A stretch of 26,493 bases of DNA from a virus: IMG/VR virus record IMGVR_UViG_3300031673_000407, positions 1-26,493 of that record. One strand, written 5' to 3'. The position numbers and the translations under genes were made by a program. Positions 20,690-26,493 of the stretch are shown one piece after another. Every line of letters starts with the position of its first letter. Positions within the stretch are counted from its first letter, which is position 1. The notes beneath the pieces are model-generated. The model did no database searches. It worked only from the letters and a program-made list of their open reading frames with translations, and was not told the origin of the DNA.

Positions 20690-21009
20690 GACTTCGCTTC
20701 ACTTTCACCCGCGAGGAGGACGCGGAGAAGATCCCTTGCTTCAAATATGGCAGCACCCTCCCCGCGCTCGTCTAACGCCTCCAGCGCGTACTCAGCCTGT
20801 TCCCGTATCGCCCTTATCGTCTTCTTCAACTCGGCGATGCGGGCGTCCTTTTCGTCAAGCAACTCTCGCACGTCGTCTCGTTGATAGTTTTCTGCCACAG
20901 ACACCTGTCGCAGTTGTTCAACAGCATCCGCTAGTTCACAGCCGCATCGGGCCATCGCACCATCGGCCCGCTGTATTGCCTTTTCCGTGTTGCTGCGCTG
21001 GTCACTCAT
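20686..21009 (-). CDS. Coiled-coil protein (107 aa)
   Basis: The ATG at 21009 follows GGAGGGGAAGTG; a GTG one codon earlier is less likely. Apart from a short N-terminus with ARCGCELADAVEQL the sequence is one charged helix with heptads (DEKDARIAELKKTIRAIREQ), then EGAAIFEARDLLRVLLAGE. Function unknown. It is one of several coiled-coil genes in this block. Confidence 0.68.
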   Translation of the reverse strand: MSDQRSNTEKAIQRADGAMARCGCELADAVEQLRQVSVAENYQRDDVRELLDEKDARIAELKKTIRAIREQAEYALEALDERGEGAAIFEARDLLRVLLAGESEAKS

Positions 21010-21344
21010 CACTTCCCCTCCACGCTGCTGTTGAGAACGGAAAGAACCGCGTGGGATACATTGGGGTACTCCCGCACCGCCTCGATCCTCATGTCCCGCT
21101 CCGCGAGCGCACCCTCCAACTTGGCAACGCGGGATTCGGCAGACTCAAAGCGACGCATCCATCGGGCGCACTGCTCCTGTAATTCCAAGTCCGCGTCTCT
21201 CCGCAACCGCTCGTTCTCTGTTTGCGAGGCGGCTAGGAGAGCACTCAAGTCACCGTTCTTTTTCGTGAGACAAGCGACACACCACGAGCCGGATTCGGGA
21301 TGCCTGAAAACCCACTCGTCTCCGTGCGCACACACCTTACTCAT
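21009..21344 (-). CDS. Zinc-finger plus coiled-coil protein (111 aa)
   Basis: Residues 1-26 (MSKVCAHGDEWVFRHPESGS, then WCVAC) hold a C-x2-G...C-x2-C site with His7, a small zinc finger that reappears in the gene at 23655 as CAHG...CKEC. The rest is a coiled coil with ESRVAKLE. A 28-nt stretch coding for this part (21113-21140) is identical to 25028-25055 in another gene. Function unknown. Confidence 0.7.
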   Translation of the reverse strand: MSKVCAHGDEWVFRHPESGSWCVACLTKKNGDLSALLAASQTENERLRRDADLELQEQCARWMRRFESAESRVAKLEGALAERDMRIEAVREYPNVSHAVLSVLNSSVEGK

Positions 21345-21450
21345 CGCGGGACCGCCTTTCTTCTTCTGCTCCTAGCCTGCACAGCTCGGCTAGCACAGCC
21401 ACCAAGGCCAAGATCGACCCTGCCAGCAACGCCAGTGCGATGTATACCAT
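21337..21450 (-). CDS. One-helix membrane microprotein (37 aa)
   Basis: The ATG at 21450 follows AAGGGGGAGTG. Residues 2-22 are hydrophobic (VYIALALLAGSILALVAVLA), followed by a charged tail (AEEERRSRDE). Overlaps of a few bases with both neighbours argue for real translation. Small single-helix proteins of phages can act as holin-like, superinfection-exclusion or membrane-modifying peptides; nothing here decides between them. Confidence 0.68.
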   Translation of the reverse strand: MVYIALALLAGSILALVAVLAELCRLGAEEERRSRDE

Positions 21451-22403
21451 CACTCCCCCTTCCGAATTCCGCGAATAACCTTTTTAGCCGTCCAGTCACG
21501 ACTTCCCAACATCCCTACAGCGTTCCATGTTTTTGCCAGCTCGGCAGCCATCTTGTCGCGTTCTGCTGCCAGCTCAACCACACGGACTTCGTGCGCGTTG
21601 CTTTGCTTGCCCATCGCGGCAGAGACTTCCTGCTCGATGGATAGCGCGGATTCGGCTTTCCTCGCGCGGTCAAGGAGCAAGTGCTGCCCCTCCGTGATCG
21701 CTGTGATGGTTTCCTCGCACCGCTCCACCTCCGCTTCCACCTCGGCCCGCTCACCCAGGAGCTTGATAGCCCGCCCGATAATTTGTTCATCGGTTTCCGT
21801 AAGATCCAGCCCAGACACAAACCCACCAACTATCGCAGTGTCTTCGGTTATCCGTTCCGGACTTGCCATTGCTTCGTCAAGTCGCGTAAGCAAGAAGTCT
21901 CGCGCGATCCACCCCTTGCGCAACCGGTCAATCTCCGCGTTGAGAGACTCAATCGCCTTCTTCAAAACTGGGTAGCAGGAACAATGCACCTCGTCCGAGT
22001 GCCCACACTCTCCCCGCATCGCCCTCTCTACAGAGTCGTGCCACTCGATCAACGCCTCCTGAAGCTCCGCCACCTTGCTCTCGGCTTCGTAGGTCAACGC
22101 GTTCCGATGCCGGAGCAGGTTCATGTACATGTCCTCGCGCTCGGATGCCTCCGACTCCAGCTCTGCAACGCGACGTGCCAGGTTGAGATCGTCACACCCC
22201 TCCGGGGAGTCCTCGCTACGATCGAAGCGCTCCTTCAGAATCGCCATCTGTCGCCCCAGCTCCTCATGGTCGTCAAGCAGCTCAGGAAGGGCTTCCAGGA
22301 TCTCCTCGATGATCTCAGAACTTTCAGCGCAGAGGCCGCTCTCCGCGAGATTCTCCTCGTAATCCTCCAAAAGCTCGCGGATGTAGATGGGGGAAAGGGT
22401 CAT
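21450..22403 (-). CDS. Long coiled-coil protein (317 aa)
   Basis: I choose the ATG at 22403 (behind GGGGAGGCA); the frame is open to 22520 but reads through the upstream gene. Nearly the entire sequence is helical and acidic with coiled-coil heptads (YIRELLEDYEENLAESGL, then RVAELESEASEREDMYMNLL). A Cys/His patch (CGHSDEVHCSC at about 134-144) interrupts it and could bind zinc. The C-terminus is more globular (WTAKKVIRGIRKGE). Function unknown. Confidence 0.7.
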   Translation of the reverse strand: MTLSPIYIRELLEDYEENLAESGLCAESSEIIEEILEALPELLDDHEELGRQMAILKERFDRSEDSPEGCDDLNLARRVAELESEASEREDMYMNLLRHRNALTYEAESKVAELQEALIEWHDSVERAMRGECGHSDEVHCSCYPVLKKAIESLNAEIDRLRKGWIARDFLLTRLDEAMASPERITEDTAIVGGFVSGLDLTETDEQIIGRAIKLLGERAEVEAEVERCEETITAITEGQHLLLDRARKAESALSIEQEVSAAMGKQSNAHEVRVVELAAERDKMAAELAKTWNAVGMLGSRDWTAKKVIRGIRKGE

Positions 22404-22675
22404 TGCCTCCCCGCCTTCCTTCGCTCCTCTTCCCAACCGCAGCAGCCCGAGGTGTTGCCGCCAGCCACGGCGATAAAAAAGCCCTTGGCGCAGTTGATGC
22501 CGCCGCCGTGATGCCTGCACGTCGGGCAGACCCAGCCGTCAGGTGTAGGTGCCTGCGCGGCGATAACCTCACCAATTGTTATCGGACGTCCTTGAACGTT
22601 CACCGTCACACAGCTGCCCTGTCGAACAGTCGTTACCGTGGTAGCCACGTATTGTGATTTTTCCACAAAGATCAC
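22400..22675 (-). CDS. Zinc-ribbon-like protein (91 aa)
   Basis: A GTG start at 22675 lies 1 nt after the upstream stop. The N-terminal half is beta-rich (YVATTVTTVRQGSCVTVNVQ). Residues 47-80 contain CPTCRHHGGGINCAKG and CCGW, enough Cys/His for a zinc site. Ends in a basic tail (EEERRKAGRQ). ATGA overlap with the long coiled-coil gene. Function unknown. Confidence 0.62.
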   Translation of the reverse strand: MIFVEKSQYVATTVTTVRQGSCVTVNVQGRPITIGEVIAAQAPTPDGWVCPTCRHHGGGINCAKGFFIAVAGGNTSGCCGWEEERRKAGRQ

Positions 22676-22676
22676 C

Positions 22677-23186
22677 TCAACACCCCTCGTCCGTGTCCAT
22701 CGCAGTCCTTACCGTGATACCACTGGCGTCACACAAGGCCTTGTCCCAGTCCGCCGCCTCATCAATATGCTCGTCTCGCGCCATTCTCAGCGCACCGCCG
22801 CCCCCGATAACTTCGCGCGTCGCCTCAAGAACCTTAGCCAGATCGTCACGCTCAGCCCGGAGGTCTCTGCACGCCTTGATGATATTTGCTGTGCGTGGCG
22901 GAGGTAACTCATCCTGATCAATACCCAGCGCATCCATCATACTCTCGCACAACTCGTACAAATGGAGCCGATGCCGCTCACGCTCCACCAGCTCGATGTT
23001 CCTCTCCGCCAACACCTCGGTCAACGCAACAAGGTTCTTGTCCTGGCAACCCTCCGTCGCGAGCCTCACGGCATAGGACAAGTTAGACCCGTACTCCTCC
23101 TCCAGCTCCTCGATGCGGGCAAGAGCCGTAGCAAGCTGCGCATGCACATCGGGTGTGTACTCAGAGGGATGATCGAAATCGTTCAT
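22677..23186 (-). CDS. Coiled-coil protein (169 aa)
   Basis: Helical throughout: an N-terminal coiled coil (QLATALARIEELEEEYGSNL), a middle helix with LVALTEVLAERNIELVERER, and a third with DLRAERDDLAKVLEATREV. One Cys near 47 and one near the end; no zinc site. ATGA overlap with the upstream gene. Function unknown. Confidence 0.68.
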   Translation of the reverse strand: MNDFDHPSEYTPDVHAQLATALARIEELEEEYGSNLSYAVRLATEGCQDKNLVALTEVLAERNIELVERERHRLHLYELCESMMDALGIDQDELPPPRTANIIKACRDLRAERDDLAKVLEATREVIGGGGALRMARDEHIDEAADWDKALCDASGITVRTAMDTDEGC

Positions 23187-23512
23187 TCGTCAGCGCTCCC
23201 GGACACGGCAAGGGCACCACGAAGAATCTGATTTCTCTCAGCACGCGCCTTGTTCATCTCGATACACAGGAAGTTCTCCGGTTCCAGCCCCAGAAGATTA
23301 TCAGTGTCAGTGGTGTCATCGATGTAGGCGGACAGAATCCGCTTCACCAAACCTGCATCGGGGGCCGCGTCCACCCAGATCTTCTCCCTCACGTGAAGGC
23401 GCGTCTGGTGAAGTTCCTCCTCCAAGCGCTCCACCTGAGCAATCGCGCACTCGTGGTGCTCCTTGTAGCAACCCTCCCAGTGTGTCGTACCTTCGTTATT
23501 CTTCATCGTCAT
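23183..23512 (-). CDS. Small coiled-coil protein (109 aa)
   Basis: I take the ATG at 23512 (MTMKNNEG); an in-frame TTG at 23527 and ATG at 23506 are alternatives, and the ribosome site (GGAAAC) is weak. The N-terminus has HWEGCYKEHHECAIAQVERL, which may bind a metal, then a coiled coil (EELHQTRLHVREKI). The C-terminal half is acidic. Function unknown. Confidence 0.6.
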   Translation of the reverse strand: MTMKNNEGTTHWEGCYKEHHECAIAQVERLEEELHQTRLHVREKIWVDAAPDAGLVKRILSAYIDDTTDTDNLLGLEPENFLCIEMNKARAERNQILRGALAVSGSADE

Positions 23513-23534
23513 TACCGTAGTTTCCAATCACCTA

Positions 23535-23645
23535 TCAAGGCAGCCCTCCAAGTAGCCACGTCATCAGGTAGACAACAATAATCATGGCCGCGAATACGGC
23601 CAACGATACCCCCTGGATCAATGCAATCGCCCACCACCTATCCAT
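23535..23645 (-). CDS. One-helix membrane microprotein (36 aa)
   Basis: The ATG at 23645 follows GTAGGTGAATCTG. A short N-terminus (MDRWW) leads into a hydrophobic helix (AIALIQGVSLAVFAAMIIVV) and the C-terminus YLMTWLLGGLP. It fills an otherwise empty gap between two genes. It is unrelated in sequence to the microprotein at 21337. A holin-like or exclusion role is possible but unproved. Confidence 0.65.
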   Translation of the reverse strand: MDRWWAIALIQGVSLAVFAAMIIVVYLMTWLLGGLP

Positions 23646-23654
23646 CAGATTCAC

Positions 23655-23942
23655 CTACGTGGCCAAGTACGCAGCGAGCAGCGCACGGAACTTCGTGCTG
23701 TCCTGGGGATAAAAATGCTTCACCTGATTATCCTTGTCTTCCTCACACTGTTCGATTTCCTCGATCCACGCCAGCAAGTCCCTCACAAAGTCAGCCCTCA
23801 GTTTACCACAGTTTCTCTCACAGACCGGACAAACCTCATCTCCAGCCTGGACTTTGGCTCGCCGAGCAGCACCCTCGGCCTCGCACTCTTTACACGGGCG
23901 CGCATCCCAGGTTCCGTGCGCACACACTGCGCGACTACTCAT
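23655..23942 (-). CDS. Protein with two zinc-finger-like sites (95 aa)
   Basis: The ATG at 23942 overlaps the upstream stop by 8 nt. Residues 7-20 (CAHGTWDARPCKEC) repeat the CAHG...CxxC finger of the gene at 21009. A second pair of cysteines (CPVCERNC at about 38-45) could form another site. The C-terminal half is helical (FVRDLLAWIEEIEQCEED). Function unknown. Confidence 0.68.
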   Translation of the reverse strand: MSSRAVCAHGTWDARPCKECEAEGAARRAKVQAGDEVCPVCERNCGKLRADFVRDLLAWIEEIEQCEEDKDNQVKHFYPQDSTKFRALLAAYLAT

Positions 23943-24387
23943 TATCGCCCTCTTTTAAAGAACCGAACATTAATTCATAAATAGAGATCCCACTACCGCC
24001 CTCTACGGTACGCCCCGCACCCATACACAACCGACACTCATCACACAAACATTGTAGATAGCCCCTGCTATTGATAGTCCCTGGCTTCCCGCACTCTTCA
24101 CACGTCTTGCTAGAAGCTATTTCAGCCTTGTCTAATATATCCTCTACTTCATCCTGATAATCATTCACGTAGATAGTTAAAGTCCCGTACTTCTCTTTTA
24201 CCTGGGTAAGGCGTAGGTGGGGTAAATCTAGCGCTGTTAGGTCCTCACAGACCTTGCGTAGGATAGGCTCCCAACCGTCTCCGACCTCACACCCCCAGCA
24301 CATACAAGTCTGGGTCATGGGCAAATCCTTCTCTCGGAAAAGGTCAGAGAAGTCCTTGTAGAGCGCCTCTTGTAGTTCTGGTGTCAT
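23935..24387 (-). CDS. Phage-type Cys-rich protein, widespread family (150 aa)
   Basis: The pattern is one I recall from many phage and bacterial genomes: MTPELQEALYKDFSDLF at the start, then CMCWGCEVGDGWEPIL (28-43), QVKEKYGTLTIYVNDY (about 82-97), and a C-terminal CEECGKPG...CDEC zinc ribbon. No function is established to my knowledge. Codon use is more AT-rich than in its neighbours, like the methyltransferase, which suggests recent arrival. ATGA overlaps the upstream gene. Confidence 0.75.
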   Translation of the reverse strand: MTPELQEALYKDFSDLFREKDLPMTQTCMCWGCEVGDGWEPILRKVCEDLTALDLPHLRLTQVKEKYGTLTIYVNDYQDEVEDILDKAEIASSKTCEECGKPGTINSRGYLQCLCDECRLCMGAGRTVEGGSGISIYELMFGSLKEGDNE

Positions 24388-24695
24388 AGCTCCTCCGTAT
24401 CGTGAGAGTCAAGCACGGAACGGAGATCATCGACAAGCTCTAGCAGCTCCGTGTTGTCGAAGTCCATCCCCCTACTTGCGTCCTCCGCGTCCACAATCCA
24501 CTCCTCAAACTCTGACAGCTTGTCGCTCACGGCGCGCACAACCTCCCGGTACTTGACGCATAGCTCTTCATACGCCAGCGCGAGGTTCGGAGAGGGCGCC
24601 TCGGGCCCGTCCTGGGACATCTGTGCGCAGCGTTCCCTCCGTAGACGCTCAGCCTTCTCGTACTTGGCGATATAATCAGCTTGTTTGTTGGTCAT
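24384..24695 (-). CDS. Helical hypothetical protein (103 aa)
   Basis: The ATG at 24695 overlaps the upstream gene by 20 nt, with GGTGGCAGCGA before it. The product is charged and helical (YIAKYEKAERLRRERCAQM, then LAYEELCVKYREVVRAVSDK), with an acidic C-terminus. No motif recognised. Confidence 0.65.
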   Translation of the reverse strand: MTNKQADYIAKYEKAERLRRERCAQMSQDGPEAPSPNLALAYEELCVKYREVVRAVSDKLSEFEEWIVDAEDASRGMDFDNTELLELVDDLRSVLDSHDTEEL

Positions 24696-24882
24696 TCGCT
24701 GCCACCTGTTTCTTCAAAGCATTCAGCTCGACAACGGCTTCGGCCCACATCTCTTTCCACTCGTCGCGGTCACGCATCGCAGCCGCCAAACACGGGTCGT
24801 GCTCTGAGCAGAACTCCTCGCCGCACCAATCGCACTTCACGCTGCAATCATCGTTGCCACAACCGCATTCGAACTTGCTCAT
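24676..24882 (-). CDS. Zinc-finger protein (68 aa)
   Basis: The first 32 residues hold two probable zinc sites: CGCGNDDCSVKCDWCGEEFC then EHDPC. Spacing is that of a small treble-clef or AN1-type finger. A helix follows (EMWAEAVVELNALKKQV). The ATG overlaps the upstream stop by 4 nt. Function unknown; nucleic-acid or protein binding is equally possible. Confidence 0.68.
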   Translation of the reverse strand: MSKFECGCGNDDCSVKCDWCGEEFCSEHDPCLAAAMRDRDEWKEMWAEAVVELNALKKQVAANDQQTS

Positions 24883-25586
24883 GACCCCTCGCTTTCTCGC
24901 GAGGCGAGTAGGGCGCGTACTTTGAAAAGAATCCCGTCGAATAGCCTCATGTATTCTGTCGGGATGCTCATCGGACCATTCACATCACCAAGAGGTTCTC
25001 GCCACCCCCTAAAACCCTCCATAACCTCCTCCAACTTGGCAACGCGGGATTCGGCGGATTCGGCGCGGGTGCGCTCCGTGTTCACCTCATCTACTAGTGA
25101 GCGCATGTCACCCTGGCTCATTTTGTCATACAACTTTCCAGCCTCTAGCCGGACTTCTAACCTGTTCGCCAACCGCTCGCACTCCGCTTGCGCGGCGGCG
25201 AGCTTTTCGCCGTATTCCTCTATGGTCGTCTCGGCCCAGGCTTTTATTGTGGACAGTATCTCTTGCGCGGCGGCGAGGGCGGACTCGGCGCGGTCGGCGC
25301 GGTCGGCTTGAACGGAAGCCCCTGAAAGATATTTGTCCACCGCAGCCTCGCGTTTATCAATCTCGTCACTCCAGCCTTTAGAGAGCTGCACGTTCTCCGC
25401 TTGCGATTCTGCCAGAGCGGCTCGGTAGTAGGACCAGCACCTCATTCCATCCCTAGGACCTATCCGACAATAACTATTGTCTCGTGTTGTAGTTGCCCAG
25501 TCTCGGGGAACGAACGACGGGCAGTCACGGGAGCACCGAGCCTCCCCATCCACAAACTTCGGTTTGATTTCACTCATATCATTCAT
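24879..25586 (-). CDS. Cys-cluster plus coiled-coil protein (235 aa)
   Basis: The ATG at 25586 follows GAGGAGGGCGAGC. The N-terminal 50 residues hold CSRDCPSF...YCRIG...MRCW, a four-Cys cluster. A long Ala/Glu-rich coiled coil follows (RADRAESALAAAQEILSTIK, and later AESAESRVAKLEEVM), with a short C-terminal domain. The AESRVAKLE part shares 28 identical nucleotides with the gene at 21009. This is the first gene after the portal gene. Function unknown. Confidence 0.7.
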   Translation of the reverse strand: MNDMSEIKPKFVDGEARCSRDCPSFVPRDWATTTRDNSYCRIGPRDGMRCWSYYRAALAESQAENVQLSKGWSDEIDKREAAVDKYLSGASVQADRADRAESALAAAQEILSTIKAWAETTIEEYGEKLAAAQAECERLANRLEVRLEAGKLYDKMSQGDMRSLVDEVNTERTRAESAESRVAKLEEVMEGFRGWREPLGDVNGPMSIPTEYMRLFDGILFKVRALLASRESEGS

Positions 25587-25601
25587 GCTCGCCCTCCTCA
25601 T

Positions 25602-25666
25602 ACCAGGATATACAGAAAGACCGTAGCACAGCGATCAGCAGAAGTCAAGGAGATTGTGAGAGGAGC
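25602..25666. other. Short gap between portal stop and next start
   Basis: About 80 nt separate the portal stop from the ATG at 25586. I see no hairpin with poly-T and no clear promoter; it holds the ribosome site of the next gene. Confidence 0.5.
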
Positions 25667-26493
25667 CTAGACCACACCTGTTGGTAAACCGCCGCCAGAA
25701 GGAGCTTCGATACTGTCGCCCATGGCACCGCCGCCATCGGCGCTGCCTGGCGGACGTGAGGCATCGTCCATACCCCCACCGCCTCCGCCCAGTTGTAGGC
25801 CACCAGCCCCACCTGCGCCCGGAGGTTTGGCGGCGGCTCCCGGAGGCTTAGCGCCAGATCCCGGAGCCCCGGGAGGCGTTGCCTGGGGTGGGGCGTTCTT
25901 TTGCTCATACTCCGCGAGCTGTGCCTTGCCCAGGGTCTTCTCCTTCATTTCCTCTTCCGTCTTGAACTCCTTGAGGCTCTTGTCCAGCTCGTCCTGCCAG
26001 TCGATACCGACAGGAGTTGCGACAGTGGCCTTGGAGAGCTTCAGGCCGAAGCCTTGCTCCAGCATTTTGTACGCGTTGAGGATGTCGAGGTCCACAGAGG
26101 GATCGAGCTTGTTCTTCCACTTGATGGTGGGCATCAGAATGAGATTTTGCTCCTGGATCTCCTGGGCCGTCCGCTTGATGCGGTACTTGTGGTTGACCTC
26201 GCTTGGAGAGGAGGTGGTCCATTCGTTGATCTCGGAGATGGGGCGGAAGAACTTGGGGTAAAGCCAAACGCTCTCCAAATGTTGTCGGAGGGATAGGAGA
26301 CGGCGAAGGAAGACCTGTAGTCCGCTCTTTGAGCTAGCATACGTGCTCTCCCCCGTCATGAACGCCTTGGATAACCCAAGGCCCAAGAGCTTGACGCGCT
26401 CGATGACGTCGTGCTCCTTGCTGATAGAAATAGCGCGGTCTTGATTACCCCAGCTTTCAAAGTTGACTCCGTAATGATAGATTAACCAAGAAT
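25667..26493 (-). CDS. Portal protein, C-terminal part (partial, runs off right edge)
   Basis: The frame is open for 274 residues from the window edge (no start in the window; the TTG at 26386 is just an internal codon). It reads IYHYGVNFESWGNQDRAISI and then KEHDVIERVKLLGLGLSKAF, followed by SKSGLQVFLRRLL, PTIKWKNKLDPSVDLDIL and GFGLKLSKATVATPVGIDW. This crown/wing pattern is that of large-phage portal proteins, which form the dodecameric DNA entry port. The last 85 residues are a Gly/Pro/Ala-rich tail (GGAGGLQLGGGGGGMDD), probably disordered. The terminase would be expected upstream, outside the window. Confidence 0.8.
   Translation of the reverse strand, partial: SWLIYHYGVNFESWGNQDRAISISKEHDVIERVKLLGLGLSKAFMTGESTYASSKSGLQVFLRRLLSLRQHLESVWLYPKFFRPISEINEWTTSSPSEVNHKYRIKRTAQEIQEQNLILMPTIKWKNKLDPSVDLDILNAYKMLEQGFGLKLSKATVATPVGIDWQDELDKSLKEFKTEEEMKEKTLGKAQLAEYEQKNAPPQATPPGAPGSGAKPPGAAAKPPGAGGAGGLQLGGGGGGMDDASRPPGSADGGGAMGDSIEAPSGGGLPTGVV

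Noticed and set aside
26293-26386. Portal start at 26386
   Set aside because: That TTG is inside the frame, which stays open to the window edge with clear portal sequence before it.

Overview
The window reads as part of the genome of a tailed double-stranded DNA phage (Caudoviricetes, probably a large-genome phage) or a prophage of that kind. Every gene I can support lies on the minus strand, so transcription runs from high to low coordinates. The evidence is a portal protein, a MuF-type head protein, a prohead protease, a scaffold-like protein and an HK97-type major capsid protein, in that order of transcription. Genes are packed with ATGA or 1-8 nt overlaps and mostly clear GGAGG-type ribosome binding sites, so the host is a Shine-Dalgarno-using bacterium. 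Nothing in the window identifies the host further. I see no tRNA, insertion sequence, CRISPR array or integrase.

Region by region, in transcription order. (1) 26493-25667: C-terminal part of the portal protein, running off the right edge. (2) 25586-20067: thirteen small accessory genes, mostly coiled-coil and/or zinc-finger proteins, including two one-helix membrane microproteins. (3) 20074-19022: MuF-like minor head protein. (4) 18964-16190: a Cys-rich microprotein, a beta-class DNA methyltransferase, a DUF6899-type protein and other small genes. (5) 16104-11073: the capsid block, with prohead protease, scaffold-like protein rich in Pro/Gly/Met/Asp repeats, a probable head decoration protein and the major capsid protein, followed by a strong hairpin. 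(6) 10959-3410: virion proteins, one starting with an RRXRR/PLMP-like domain, together with a holin/spanin-like membrane group. (7) 9240-1: a scattered family of small, otherwise unrelated proteins that share one N-terminal peptide.

The most interesting feature is this last family. Twelve genes carry fourteen copies of a leader of about 15 residues, approximately M-[KR]-x-(x)-G-[IL]-[STP]-x-x-G-[IML]-x-R-[IVL]-[AS], each joined to a different C-terminal domain. One of those domains looks like an ADP-ribosyltransferase fold and another like DUF5661. Two genes carry the leader twice. The best precedent is the capsid-targeting sequence of T4 internal head proteins and the co-packaged ADP-ribosyltransferase Alt. 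I therefore propose a modular leader that sends diverse cargo into the prohead, possibly removed by the protease at 15187-16104, for delivery with the DNA. The shared leader is seen directly. Its packaging role is inference.
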